Source of the DNA: Bacillota bacterium
GTDB taxonomy: Bacteria; Bacillota; Clostridia; Acetivibrionales; DSM-1351
Assembly: GCA_023441625.1 (NCBI GenBank)
Contig: JAEZOA010000135.1
Location: forward strand, 1 to 63,053
Direction of reading: 5' to 3'
Length of the DNA stretch: 63,053 bases
This document shows positions 43,573 through 52,858 of the stretch, piece after piece. The position numbers and the translations under genes are program-made. The notes under the pieces are model-generated. The model made no database searches and was not told the DNA's origin. It saw nothing but the letters and a program-made list of their open reading frames with translations. Position 1 is the stretch's first letter, and every line of letters starts with the position of its first letter.

Positions 43573-43779
43573 ATGGCAATTATTATTAGGTTAGATAGGG
43601 TAATGGTTGATAGAAAAATGTCACTTAATGAACTTTCGGAAAAGGTGGGAATCTCAACAGTTAATCTATCAATGTTAAAGAACGGAAAGGTGAAAGGCGT
43701 GCGTTTCAATACTCTTGAAGCAATATGTAGAGAGTTAAAATGTCAGCCTGGAGAAATACTGGAGTATGAAGAGTATTAA
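43573..43779 (+). CDS. XRE-family HTH regulator (YozG-like)
   Basis: 68 residues, one Cro/CI-type helix-turn-helix: IRLDRVMVDRKMSLNELSEKVGISTVNLSMLKNGKVKGVRFNTLEAICRELKCQPGEILEYEE. GAGGTGA lies before the ATG. It is coupled to the DUF2975 gene just upstream. Confidence 0.9.
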   Translation: MAIIIRLDRVMVDRKMSLNELSEKVGISTVNLSMLKNGKVKGVRFNTLEAICRELKCQPGEILEYEEY

Positions 43780-43881
43780 TTAAATATGGAAAAGAAAAAA
43801 GGAATTTCCCAATTATTGTCGAAACACTATTTATTGCTTGACTAGCATAAATATCTAGCTTGAGGAGTAAAGTGTGAAAGT

Positions 43882-45336
43882 ATGAAGAAAATAGCTTTAG
43901 TGCTTGTAATGATTTTTAGCCTGACAACAATATTCTCTACGATAACATATGCAGTATCGCCCCCAATAAGCATAGTGGTAAATGATGAAAAACTTTTTTT
44001 CCCAGATGTACAGCCATTTGTAGATTCACAAGGGCGAACTCAAACGCCGGCGAAGTATATTGCCGAAGCCTTAGGCGCAACTGTTACTTGGATGGGGGAA
44101 GAACAAAAAGCAGTATTCACCTTTGGGAAAAAAGAATTAATACTGTATATTGGGAAAAAAACTTATCAAGTAGATGGTCAGACCAAGCTAATGGATACCA
44201 CGGCGGTACTAAAGGACGGAAGAACCTTTGTTCCCGCAAAGTACATAGCTGAATCCTTCGGAGCCGATGTGAAGTGGGATGGTACGACAAAAACCGTTTA
44301 TGTAGATAGAACCTTAATAACACAAACGCAAGAGGGAAAAGATGTAGCAACTGGAACTGTAGTAAACAATCAAACTGAGCTGATGGAGGCAATAAGACTA
44401 GCTACTCTTACGCTTCAGCCAACCTTAAATCTGATATGTAACAACTATAAAAGTTCTGATTATAATACTAAAGGTTTGTTAACAGAGTATTTTAAAGAAT
44501 ATGATGTATTTGTAAACAGAATAAGTACTAGTTCCTATAATAACTTAGAAGAAATAACAATAGATATTACATATAGGGATGTATTTAAAATCCAGCAAGC
44601 ATTAAAAAACGACATAGCTTCTGGCAGATTATCAGATAAGAATACTCAAGTTCTTAGTAAAGCGAACGATATCATATCACAGGTAATTAAAGATTCAATG
44701 ACAGACTATGAGAAGGAATTGGCTATTCATGATTATTTAGTGCTAAATTATAAATATGATTATGATAATTATGAAAATAACACTATTCCAGAAGAATCTT
44801 ATACCATATATGGACTTTTACTTAATGGCACAGGAGTATGTCAAGCATATGCAGAAGCAATGTCATTACTGCTAAATTTAGTTGGAGTAGAGTGCAGGGT
44901 AGTTACTGGTGTTTCAAATAATGATAATCATGCATGGAATATAGTAAAGCTAGATGAAGAATATTATATGCTTGATGTAACTTGGGATGATCCTGTACCT
45001 GATGAACCAGGGAGGGTCAGTTATGGTTATTTTAATGTAACTTCTGACCAACTAGCGCAAAGCCATACTTGGGATAGCAGTAAGTGGCCAATTGCAAATG
45101 GAACAAAGTATAACTATTTTATTTATAATAATTTGGTAGTTAATAATTATTTCGAGTTTCAGCAATTAGTAATAAAAAAGCTTAATGAGGGTCAAAAAGA
45201 TATTTTATTGTATATAAACAATTATGATAAATACATATTTGATTTACAGTTTATATTTAATTATTATTATGGTTCTTCTTTTAGTCACTCGGTACCAACT
45301 GCAACTAATACACAATTTCGAATAATATTAAAATAA
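43882..45336 (+). CDS. Exported copper-amine-oxidase-N-domain and transglutaminase-like protein
   Basis: 484 residues. A signal peptide (about 1-24, ending TITYAVS) is followed by a copper amine oxidase N-terminal-like stalk domain with two repeats (AKYIAEALGATVTWMGE and AKYIAESFGADVKWDG), a helical linker, then a transglutaminase-like protease fold with catalytic Cys (NGTGVCQAYAEA), His (DNHAWNIVKL) and Asp (YMLDVTWDDP). Likely a secreted peptidase or cell-wall-associated protein. The start lacks a well-placed SD (GAGGAG is about 16 nt away). Confidence 0.88.
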   Translation: MKKIALVLVMIFSLTTIFSTITYAVSPPISIVVNDEKLFFPDVQPFVDSQGRTQTPAKYIAEALGATVTWMGEEQKAVFTFGKKELILYIGKKTYQVDGQTKLMDTTAVLKDGRTFVPAKYIAESFGADVKWDGTTKTVYVDRTLITQTQEGKDVATGTVVNNQTELMEAIRLATLTLQPTLNLICNNYKSSDYNTKGLLTEYFKEYDVFVNRISTSSYNNLEEITIDITYRDVFKIQQALKNDIASGRLSDKNTQVLSKANDIISQVIKDSMTDYEKELAIHDYLVLNYKYDYDNYENNTIPEESYTIYGLLLNGTGVCQAYAEAMSLLLNLVGVECRVVTGVSNNDNHAWNIVKLDEEYYMLDVTWDDPVPDEPGRVSYGYFNVTSDQLAQSHTWDSSKWPIANGTKYNYFIYNNLVVNNYFEFQQLVIKKLNEGQKDILLYINNYDKYIFDLQFIFNYYYGSSFSHSVPTATNTQFRIILK

Positions 45337-45364
45337 TTATATAATTTGGTTTAAGGAGAGTTTT

Positions 45365-45928
45365 ATGGAATTTACATATGGGCGACTCAAATTTAAATAT
45401 TTTACAAAGGAAGATTTTAAATTATTTTCTTCGGTATTTTCAAACGAGCAAGTTATGAGATATGCTTGGATAGATGAAATAAAAAGTGAGGAGGAGATGC
45501 TTCCTTTTTTTGAGGATTTTATAAACTTTGATGCTGGTATTAATAAAAATAATTCCTATGCTTTTGCTGTTTTCTTATGTGAGGATGATACATTTATAGG
45601 GTTTGCAGATATAGTTATTCACAGTCAGAATTCTTATGGTGGCATTGGCGAATTAGGGTACTTTTTACTTCCAGAGTTTTGGGGAAAAGGTTATGCTACT
45701 GAAATAGCTGGTGCATTGCTAGAAATAGGCTTTACAAAGCTCAAGCTGCATAAGATGAGTGCAAGGTGCCATTCAGATAATCATAAATCAGAGAGTGTTA
45801 TGAAAAAAGTTAGTATGACTAAGGAAGGCGAGTTCAAAAAAGTCAGATTGAAGCGTGGCAAATGGGATGATGAAAAACACTATGGCATACTTATTGAAGA
45901 ATGGAAAGCAAAAAATCCAGCAAGTTGA
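45365..45928 (+). CDS. GNAT family N-acetyltransferase
   Basis: 187 residues with GELGYFLLPEFWGKGYATEIAGALLEIGF (acetyl-CoA loop) and KMSARCHSDNHKSESVMKKVSMTKEGEF, typical of the RimJ/RimL branch. AAGGAGAG precedes the ATG, 28 bp after the transglutaminase-like gene. Substrate unknown. Confidence 0.88.
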   Translation: MEFTYGRLKFKYFTKEDFKLFSSVFSNEQVMRYAWIDEIKSEEEMLPFFEDFINFDAGINKNNSYAFAVFLCEDDTFIGFADIVIHSQNSYGGIGELGYFLLPEFWGKGYATEIAGALLEIGFTKLKLHKMSARCHSDNHKSESVMKKVSMTKEGEFKKVRLKRGKWDDEKHYGILIEEWKAKNPAS

Positions 45929-45958
45929 TATAGAGTCTGATTTTAGTCAGTCATTTGA

Positions 45959-46375
45959 CTAAGCTTTAATATGCTCAGAGCATTGAGGACATATGCCTGA
46001 GAACTCAAGGTTATGCCCCGTTATTGTGAAGCCTGTCTGCTCAGAAAGGTTGCTTTCTAGCTTAGTTAACGGGCAAGCGGCTATTGGAACCACTTTATTG
46101 CATATATTACATACTAATTGGTGCTTGTGTTGGTGGTTATTAATTTGATAATAAGTTTTACCATCCTGACATAGGTTCTTTAAAAGAATTCCCTTTTCAG
46201 AAAGTGTTGAAAGAGCACGATAAGTGGTTGAAAGATTCATATTTACATCATTTATAGCATTAGAATATATCTCTTCTGCAGTCATTGGCACGGGTGACTT
46301 ATCTAGTATCGTTAATATAGCGATACGACGTTTGGTTTTTTTAAAATCTGTTGATTTTAATATGTTATCTTTCAT
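45959..46375 (-). CDS. Fur-family metalloregulator
   Basis: 138 residues. Winged-helix DNA-binding part (MTAEEIYSNAINDVNMNLSTTYRALSTLSEKGIL) and a dimer domain with HQHKHQLVC, CNICNKVVPI and GICPQCSEH. The two CxxC pairs bind structural zinc, and the His-rich stretch is the likely sensing site. Fur, Zur and PerR cannot be told apart safely. It is divergent from the phasin-like gene. Confidence 0.9.
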   Translation of the reverse strand: MKDNILKSTDFKKTKRRIAILTILDKSPVPMTAEEIYSNAINDVNMNLSTTYRALSTLSEKGILLKNLCQDGKTYYQINNHQHKHQLVCNICNKVVPIAACPLTKLESNLSEQTGFTITGHNLEFSGICPQCSEHIKA

Positions 46376-46589
46376 TTAATACAACTCCCTTTAGTGCTAT
46401 ATCGTTTGAATTTACAAGGTTTATAAATAGAGTAAGTATAAGCTGTCATTATTTATAATATATAACACTAAACATTTATATGTCAAATAAGCTATAATTG
46501 TATATAATAATGTTAGATGGAATAGAGACCCAAATAGATAAGAATTCTTTATCATAATTTATAGTCTCAAATGACTAATGGAGGCTCCA

Positions 46590-46904
46590 ATGTTTAATAA
46601 TATTAGTGACGATCTAAAAAAAATAGTTTTAGCTGGAATTGGTGTAGTTGCCACGACTACTGAGAAATCAAAACAAGTTCTTGATGAGTTAATCAAAAAG
46701 GGTGAGCTTACAGTTGAACAGGGAAAAATTTTAAATGAAGAACTAAAAAGGAATATTCAACCGAAGAGTAATAATGAATCAAATATAAATGCTTCGTCTA
46801 TTGCTAATCAACTTGACAAAATGAGTAAGGAAGAAATAGCTGTAATTAAGGCTAAGCTTGCTGAATTGGAGAGGGAAGATGCTGATGGAGAAACAAACGA
46901 ATAG
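46590..46904 (+). CDS. Phasin-like helical protein preceding UbiB-like kinase
   Basis: 104 residues, largely helical: FNNISDDLKKIVLAGIGVVATTTEKSKQVLDELIKKGELTVEQGK resembles phasin-like proteins found next to UbiB-like kinase genes in Clostridia. ATG 46590 follows GGAGGC; the ATG at 46578 precedes the SD. Overlaps the next gene by 20 nt, indicating coupling. Function unproven. Confidence 0.7.
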   Translation: MFNNISDDLKKIVLAGIGVVATTTEKSKQVLDELIKKGELTVEQGKILNEELKRNIQPKSNNESNINASSIANQLDKMSKEEIAVIKAKLAELEREDADGETNE

Positions 46905-48480
46905 AGCTCACGACAGTAAAAAAAGACTTAGAGAAATATTGGCTGTATTAGTAAGGCATGAGCTTGTAAAGGGCATTTCACCTGAGAAAATCAGAAAAAT
47001 TTTAGAGGACTTAGGCCCTACCTTTGTTAAGCTTGGACAGATTATGTCTATGCGACAGGAAATACTTCCGGCCGAGTACTGTAAGGAGCTTGAAAAACTG
47101 AGGGCTGAAGTTAGACCAATGGCCTTTAGTGAAGTAAAATCAGTTATAGAGGAAGAGTATGGGACAAGCATAGATGATGTTTATCAGACTGTTGACCAGA
47201 CTTCTCTTGGTTCGGCTTCAATTGCCCAAGTACACTTTGCTGTTTTAAAAAATGGGGAGAAGGTTGTTATTAAAGTACAGCGTCCTGGAATAAGGGATAT
47301 TATGTCCAGGGATATATCTTTACTTAGAAAAGCCTTAAAAATTCTTAAGATTGCTGTTAATACAGGAAATGCTATAGATTTTGGAATGATTCTTGATGAG
47401 ATGTGGACCGTAACCACTCAAGAAATGGATTTCCTTATTGAAGCCAGGCACGCTGAAGAATTTTTTGAATATAACCGAGATATTGTATATGTGACCTGCC
47501 CTAAAATTCAGCATAAATATACTACATCTAAGGTTCTCGTAATGGAATATATTGATGGAATCCCGATAGATGATAAACAAAATCTTACTTCCCTTGGATA
47601 TGATTTAAATGAAATTGGATTAAAACTGGCGGACAATTATATAAAGCAGATTATTGATGATGCATTTTTTCATGCTGATCCTCATCCGGGAAACATTCGG
47701 ATAAGAGAGGGTGAAATTGTTTGGATTGATCTAGGTATGATGGGTCGGCTGTCAAATAGAGATAAGCTTTTATTCAGAGATGCTGTTGGTGCAATTGCAG
47801 AAAAAAATACTGGTGAAATAAAGAATACCCTACTAACGCTTGGTAACCATAAAGGGAGAATTAATCATGCGAGGCTTTATACTGACATTGATGACATGAT
47901 GTCCAAATATGGAAGTATGAGTATCGGTGATATGAATTTAGGAGATATTCTCGATGACTTCCTTAAACTGGCAAACAATCATGGTATTTCAATGCCAAGG
48001 GGTATGAGTATGCTAAGTAGGGGTGTCATGACAATAGAAGGGGTAATTAGTAAGCTTTCGCCAGATATTAATATTATTCAGGTAATGGCAAATCGTATGG
48101 CAGCAGAGATATTGAATAATATTAATTGGTCACAGGAGCTTAAGAGAACAGGAAAAGCACTATATGGTTCGGTACGAAAGGCAATGGATATTCCTGCGCA
48201 GTTGTCAGATGTTCTAAAGATGACTATTAAGGGGCAGACGAAGGTAAATATTGAACTAACTGGTTCGGAGGAACCACTTGCAGCAATAGACAGGATGGTT
48301 AATAAATTGATAATTTGCATCATTAATGCAGCACTGTTTATTGGTTCAAGCCTTTTATGCACCACGGATATGAAAATTAAATTTTTCGGAATCCCTCTTC
48401 TTGGAATACTAGGATATGCAACAGCTTTTGTTCTCAGCATTTGGCTAATATGGGATATACGCAGAAAAAAGCCTAGATAA
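46885..48480 (+). CDS. UbiB/ABC1 (AarF) family atypical kinase
   Basis: About 531 residues. Hallmarks are the LGPTFVKLGQIMSMR (KxGQ) element, the Ala-rich loop LGSASIAQVH, the VVIKVQRPG lysine, the catalytic HADPHPGN loop and WIDLGMMG metal-binding Asp. Two C-terminal transmembrane helices (about 465-485 and 490-515) anchor it. UbiB proteins act in lipid or quinone homeostasis; an anaerobic clostridium may use it in membrane lipid control. ATG 46885 has GGAGAGG about 10 nt upstream; ATG 46879 is also possible. Confidence 0.93.
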   Translation: MEKQTNRAHDSKKRLREILAVLVRHELVKGISPEKIRKILEDLGPTFVKLGQIMSMRQEILPAEYCKELEKLRAEVRPMAFSEVKSVIEEEYGTSIDDVYQTVDQTSLGSASIAQVHFAVLKNGEKVVIKVQRPGIRDIMSRDISLLRKALKILKIAVNTGNAIDFGMILDEMWTVTTQEMDFLIEARHAEEFFEYNRDIVYVTCPKIQHKYTTSKVLVMEYIDGIPIDDKQNLTSLGYDLNEIGLKLADNYIKQIIDDAFFHADPHPGNIRIREGEIVWIDLGMMGRLSNRDKLLFRDAVGAIAEKNTGEIKNTLLTLGNHKGRINHARLYTDIDDMMSKYGSMSIGDMNLGDILDDFLKLANNHGISMPRGMSMLSRGVMTIEGVISKLSPDINIIQVMANRMAAEILNNINWSQELKRTGKALYGSVRKAMDIPAQLSDVLKMTIKGQTKVNIELTGSEEPLAAIDRMVNKLIICIINAALFIGSSLLCTTDMKIKFFGIPLLGILGYATAFVLSIWLIWDIRRKKPR

Positions 48481-48541
48481 TAAAATTGACATCCTGCAAT
48501 AGTGGGTTAAAGCGAATGAAAAATAAAAGGGGTACAAATTT

Positions 48542-48973
48542 ATGCAAATACTTGTAGATGCAGATGCATGTCCAGTAAAAGAAATAATTGTGAGAATTGC
48601 AAAAAAAAATAGTATTCCTGTTACAATGCTAATTGACACAAGTCATGAGCTTTTTGATGACTATAGTACAATTATAACAGTTGATAAGGCCAGAGATAGC
48701 GTGGATATAGCGCTAATAAATCTTGTAAAACGCGATGACATAGTAATTACTCAGGATTATGGAGTTGCAGCAATGGGACTGGGGAAGGGTGCGAAGGTGT
48801 TAAATCAAAACGGGTTAATCTATTCTGATGATAATATAGATAGACTGCTTTTTGAGAGACATATAGGGCAGAAGGTGCGTAGGGCAGGAGGCAGAACTGG
48901 TAGTATAAAAAAACGTTCAAAGGAAAATGATGAAGGCTTTGAAAGAGCACTTTTGAAATTATTAGAAGTATAA
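48542..48973 (+). CDS. YaiI/YqxD family protein (DUF188)
   Basis: 143 residues: MQILVDADACPVKEIIVRIA, VDKARDSVDIALINLVKRDDIVITQDYGVAAMGLGKGA and RRAGGRTG. The conserved acidic residues and fold suggest a PIN-like nuclease, but the activity is not established. AAAGGGG lies before the ATG. Confidence 0.93.
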   Translation: MQILVDADACPVKEIIVRIAKKNSIPVTMLIDTSHELFDDYSTIITVDKARDSVDIALINLVKRDDIVITQDYGVAAMGLGKGAKVLNQNGLIYSDDNIDRLLFERHIGQKVRRAGGRTGSIKKRSKENDEGFERALLKLLEV

Positions 48974-49021
48974 ATCTAATGTTATTCCAAAATTATAGAT
49001 CCTTATGAAGGTGGGGTAAAC

Positions 49022-49237
49022 TTGAGTGAAATAAAAATAGGAAAATACAGGCACTATAAGGGTAATGAATATAGAGTTCTATATCTGGCTAGAAATAGTG
49101 AAACCCTAGAGGAAATGGTTGTATATCAAGCTCTTTATGGAGATATGGGTATATGGGTTAGACCAGCCTCTATGTGGAATGAAATAATTCAAAGAGATGG
49201 TCTAAGCTATAGGAGATTTGAGTACATTGGTGAATAA
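49022..49237 (+). CDS. DUF1653 family protein
   Basis: 71 residues: KIGKYRHYKGNEYRVLYLARNSETLEEMVVYQALYG ... VRPASMWNEII, the complete DUF1653 pattern. Starts at TTG 49022 behind AAGGTGGGG. Function unknown. Confidence 0.88.
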   Translation: MSEIKIGKYRHYKGNEYRVLYLARNSETLEEMVVYQALYGDMGIWVRPASMWNEIIQRDGLSYRRFEYIGE

Positions 49238-49341
49238 TATCAAGATATATAAAATGAAATGAACAATACATAAATGGCAAATCATAAATAATATAGGACT
49301 GCAATAATGAGTTATTATTATAAGATTGGAGTGAAAAATAA

Positions 49342-50016
49342 ATGAATAAAAATACAAGGATTATCCTTGAAAAACGAATAAGTAAGGTTACAAAAAATCT
49401 TGAGAAAAATAATATGCAGGTGTATTATATTGAAAGCAAAAAAGATGTGGCAAACAAGGTGGCAGAACTATTGAAAGCTGGAGACACTGTTGGTGTAGGT
49501 GGCTCAGTAAGTTTGGTAGAAGGTGGTATATTGGAATTACTGAGAAGTGGAAAATATAATTTTTTAGACAGATTTGAAAAGGGCTTATCAAGAGCGGATA
49601 TAGACAAAATATTCATTAATTCCTTTTCAGCTGATGCTTATATTTGCAGTTCAAATGCCATAACAGAAAATGGTGAGCTTTATAATGTGGATGGAAACTC
49701 TAACAGGGTTGCTGCAATATGCTATGGCCCCAAGTCTGTAATCCTGATAGTTGGGTATAATAAGATTGTTAGGACACTAAACGATGCCATAATCCGTGTC
49801 AAGTCAATAGCCGCACCTGCTAATTGCAATAAGCTGCAAGCTGAAACCTATTGTAAAGAAAAAGGTGAATGTATGTCATTTTTATCAGATCCTACTGAAA
49901 TGTCTAATGGTTGCGTTAGTGATAAAAGAATTTGCTGTAGCTATGTTGTCTCTGCATATCAGTATATAAAAGGGAGGATAAAAGTAATAATTGTGGGCGA
50001 AGAATTAGGATTCTAG
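49342..50016 (+). CDS. LUD-domain protein (lactate utilisation, LutC-like)
   Basis: 224 residues with KAGDTVGVGGSVSLVEGGILELL, SADAYICSSNAITENGELYNVDGNSNRVAAICYGP and a late Cys cluster (CNKLQAETYCKEKGEC, CVSDKRICC). It belongs to the LUD/DUF162 family, but no lutA or lutB gene is nearby, so involvement in lactate use is unproven. Confidence 0.85.
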   Translation: MNKNTRIILEKRISKVTKNLEKNNMQVYYIESKKDVANKVAELLKAGDTVGVGGSVSLVEGGILELLRSGKYNFLDRFEKGLSRADIDKIFINSFSADAYICSSNAITENGELYNVDGNSNRVAAICYGPKSVILIVGYNKIVRTLNDAIIRVKSIAAPANCNKLQAETYCKEKGECMSFLSDPTEMSNGCVSDKRICCSYVVSAYQYIKGRIKVIIVGEELGF

Positions 50017-50068
50017 AATAGGATTAATGAATGTTAGCTTACATAGGATAAGCATAGGAGTGATTGGA

Positions 50069-50350
50069 ATGATGGTATCAACAATTAGACTAAAGCTTTA
50101 TGCACCTAACTGTCATTCGCTCAAGGATAAAAGAATGATAGTAAAAAGTTTGATACAAAGAACCCGTAACAAATTTAATGTGTCAATAGCTGAAATAGAG
50201 GAACAGGATTATTACCAAACTATCGTAATTGGAGTGGCTTGTGTATCCTCTGCCAGAGTTCATGCAAATACCGTGCTTGATGGGGTGATACGCTTTATCG
50301 AAGAAAATACAGAAGCTGAAATTACAGACATTCTATTTGAAGATAGATGA
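50069..50350 (+). CDS. DUF503 family protein
   Basis: 93 residues: MVSTIRLKLYAPNCHSLKDKRMIVKSLIQRTRNKFNVSIAEIEEQD, the DUF503 signature (YlxP-like). In Bacillus the relative lies in the ribosome-maturation operon; here it stands apart. ATG 50069 follows GGAG; a longer frame to 50027 is unlike the family. Confidence 0.87.
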   Translation: MMVSTIRLKLYAPNCHSLKDKRMIVKSLIQRTRNKFNVSIAEIEEQDYYQTIVIGVACVSSARVHANTVLDGVIRFIEENTEAEITDILFEDR

Positions 50351-50513
50351 GTCAAGAACATGCTGAAAAGGAAGTGACCTTTTTTAAAAACGCAAAATAT
50401 GTGTCCATTTTTAGTAGCTCAAAGCTGCCTCTCTTAGCTACTTGCTAATTCTTATATTGATGATAAAATATACATAACAATATTTAGTAAAATAGTAAAA
50501 AGGGTGAAAAGCA

Positions 50514-51248
50514 ATGCAGGATATTGACATTCTTATTGTTGAGGATGATGTGTGCCTCCTGGAGGTTACCCGTGATTTTTTAGAGGATAATGGTTTCACT
50601 GTTAGAACCTGTTCCACGGGAAGCTCAGCTCTAAATTCAATAAAGGAATTTAATTTAAAGTTGATTATACTAGATATTAATTTGCCTGACCTTATTGGAT
50701 TTGATATATGTAGGATAATACGAAAAACTTCAAAAGTTCCTATAATATTTTTAAGTGCCAGAATTAGTGATACAGATAAAATCACAGGGCTTGATTTTGG
50801 TGCAGATGACTATATTGCGAAACCCTTCTCGTTGAATGAACTCTTATCGCGCATCAAAGCTCAAATCCGACGTAAATATGATTATGACTTTCATAATGGA
50901 CATGCTGATGGTAGTAGTAATAATAACCTAGATGATAAAAAGAATGACGAATATTTTGCTTTTGCTGATATTAAAGTAAATTTTATTGCTCGAAAGGTTG
51001 TTATTTCAGGTGTAGAAAAGGATTTCACAGCAAAGGAATTCGATGTGCTTGAATATCTGATTAAAAATAGAAATAAGGCTATCCCTAAGGAAACCTTATT
51101 CAATGAAATTTGGGGATTTGACAGTATAGGAGAGCTTAGCACACTTTCTGTACATATACATAGATTAAGAGAAAAGATTGAAAAGGATCCCTCTAATCCT
51201 CAATTTATTAAAACCATATGGTCTGTTGGATTTAAGTTTGAGGTATAG
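50514..51248 (+). CDS. OmpR-family response regulator
   Basis: 244 residues. Receiver domain (VEDD acidic pocket, phospho-acceptor Asp in LIILDINLP, Lys in AKPFS), a Ser/Asn/Asp-rich linker (about 124-145) longer than usual, then a winged-helix DNA-binding domain (KDFTAKEFDVLEYLIKN ... VHIHRLREKIE). Its stop is one base from the kinase start. It likely controls the ABC transporter downstream. Confidence 0.93.
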   Translation: MQDIDILIVEDDVCLLEVTRDFLEDNGFTVRTCSTGSSALNSIKEFNLKLIILDINLPDLIGFDICRIIRKTSKVPIIFLSARISDTDKITGLDFGADDYIAKPFSLNELLSRIKAQIRRKYDYDFHNGHADGSSNNNLDDKKNDEYFAFADIKVNFIARKVVISGVEKDFTAKEFDVLEYLIKNRNKAIPKETLFNEIWGFDSIGELSTLSVHIHRLREKIEKDPSNPQFIKTIWSVGFKFEV

Positions 51249-51249
51249 C

Positions 51250-52608
51250 ATGAAAATTAAATTAATTACTTCTTTTTTTGTTTATGTTCTTGTGATAATT
51301 ATTTTATTAGTTTTATGTTCAAGCTATTTAAGTAATTTATTTGATATTAATAAAGGCAAGGATTACACGCTTGTTACTATCAATGATGTTCTTAAGAATG
51401 CTCAGAATTATTTAGAAGGTCACCAGGTTGATCAATTTAATTATGCTATAGCTCAAAGCGGTTTTGACCTCGTTCTTTATACTCTTGATGGGGAAATTAT
51501 TTATGACAATAATAAAGATAATTTGGGTAAGAATATCGATATCAACAAAGTATTATCAGAGGCTAATTCCGACAAAGAAATATATACACTTAAATATAAT
51601 AAAAAAAATGATTTTGGCTATGCCATTGTAGTAATCGATACACACAAAAAACAAATCGGAATTACTGAAATCAAAGGTGAAATAATATCACTTGTTTGGA
51701 TTTTAGGTCTAGTGTTTGTTTTGCTTGTGCTTTTAGTAGTACTATTAATATATATTTACATATTACATCCCTTCAAAAAACTTGAGCACTTTGCGGGTGA
51801 AGTAGCAAAGGGCAACCTTGATGCACCTCTTGCTTTGAAACGGCATAACTTTTTCGGTGCCTTTACTTGGGCTTTTGACATGCTCAGATGTGAACTAAAA
51901 ACTTCAAAGGAGCGAGAAGTTGAGGCGGAAAGAACAAAAAAAGAGTTGGTAGCAGTGCTTTCTCATGATATAAGAACTCCAGTGGCATCTATAAAGGCGT
52001 ATGCAGAATGCTTAAAAAGCTTGCCTGAAAAAGATTCAGAACGTGGAGAACATTACATTGATGTAATTATTAAAAAAATTGATGAAATTACCAAGTTGTC
52101 ACAGGATATGTTCCTACATGCTATTTCAGATTTAGAGGAATTAGAAATCTCAGCAGTTCAATATCAAAGTCGTGAGCTACTAAATAATATAATTGAACCT
52201 TTAATTTTACATTACGACAATAGAATTCTTATAGCTAATGCTTTCCCTAATGTAACAATATTTACTGATAAATTTAGACTAGCGCAGGTATTCGAAAACA
52301 TAATTTCTAATTCTGCAAAATATGCGCCAAAAAGTATTATAGAAGTAAGTTCATTTGTTGAAGACAATGCGCTAATATGTTGCTTTAAAGATTATGGAGA
52401 GGGTGTATTACCGGAGGATATACCATTCCTTTTTGATAAGTTTTATAGAGGAAGGAATGCAAAGGAAAGTGGTCTTGCAGGTACTGGATTAGGTCTTTAC
52501 ATATCAAAATATATCTTAGAAAAATCTTATGGACAAATAAAAGCATCAACTGGCTATGAAAATGGTAAAAAAGACTTTTCTATAGAAATTTCCTTGAGAA
52601 TTATATAA
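51250..52608 (+). CDS. Sensor histidine kinase
   Basis: 452 residues. Transmembrane helix 1 (about 5-26), an extracytoplasmic domain of about 130 residues, helix 2 (about 163-185), HAMP, then HisKA with the phospho-His in LVAVLSHDIRTPVASIKAY, and HATPase with FENIISNSAKYAP, DYGEGV and GTGLGLYISK. The large sensor loop makes it unlike the intramembrane BceS kinases. ATG 51250 follows GAGGT, inside the end of the regulator gene. Confidence 0.93.
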   Translation: MKIKLITSFFVYVLVIIILLVLCSSYLSNLFDINKGKDYTLVTINDVLKNAQNYLEGHQVDQFNYAIAQSGFDLVLYTLDGEIIYDNNKDNLGKNIDINKVLSEANSDKEIYTLKYNKKNDFGYAIVVIDTHKKQIGITEIKGEIISLVWILGLVFVLLVLLVVLLIYIYILHPFKKLEHFAGEVAKGNLDAPLALKRHNFFGAFTWAFDMLRCELKTSKEREVEAERTKKELVAVLSHDIRTPVASIKAYAECLKSLPEKDSERGEHYIDVIIKKIDEITKLSQDMFLHAISDLEELEISAVQYQSRELLNNIIEPLILHYDNRILIANAFPNVTIFTDKFRLAQVFENIISNSAKYAPKSIIEVSSFVEDNALICCFKDYGEGVLPEDIPFLFDKFYRGRNAKESGLAGTGLGLYISKYILEKSYGQIKASTGYENGKKDFSIEISLRII

Positions 52609-52741
52609 ACTTATCAACTTCCAGTTAAAGAAAATTTAAGATTTGATGATGTTTTGTTAAAGATTAATTAAAAATTACTGTGTTAATCTAAGAATAGAAG
52701 TTGTTTAACAATTTCTGAACTGAAGGTAATTTAACGTTGAA

Positions 52742-52805
52742 GGAGGTGTCTAGTCCATGCCATATTTTGAAAGGTGTTTTGTGAAATTTGGGCATGGATA
52801 TAATT
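52742..52805 (+). promoter_or_regulatory. Recurring SD-hairpin-start leader element, copy 2
   Basis: GGAGGTGTCTAGT (52742-52754), CCATGCC (52755-52761), a loop with TTTTGTGAAATTT, then GGGCATGG (52790-52797) and ATATAATT before ATG 52806. The 8-bp stem CCATGCC/GGGCATGG is nearly perfect. It matches the copy at 8717-8784 block by block. The distant GGAGGT is instead ideally spaced (9 nt) for the ATG at 52757 of a leader ORF. Confidence 0.65.
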
Positions 52806-52858
52806 ATGAAGGAAACGATTGTAAGGACAAAAGACTTATGCAAAAGTTATGCAAATAA
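52757..52858 (+). CDS. Putative 33-codon leader ORF overlapping the ABC ATPase gene
   Basis: ATG 52757 lies 9 nt after GGAGGT and opens MPYFERCFVKFGHGYNYEGN, ending at TAA 52856-52858, in a different frame from the ATPase gene that starts at 52806. If translated, ribosomes would run through the hairpin and past the ATPase start. Not recognised. Confidence 0.4.
   Translation: MPYFERCFVKFGHGYNYEGNDCKDKRLMQKLCK

Noticed and set aside
52757..52810. Pterin synthase (PTPS) fragment suggested by GHGYNY and GHGHNY peptides in the leaders
   Set aside because: The peptide likeness is short, the copies differ by single-base shifts, and no flanking PTPS motifs exist; RNA-level conservation explains it better.
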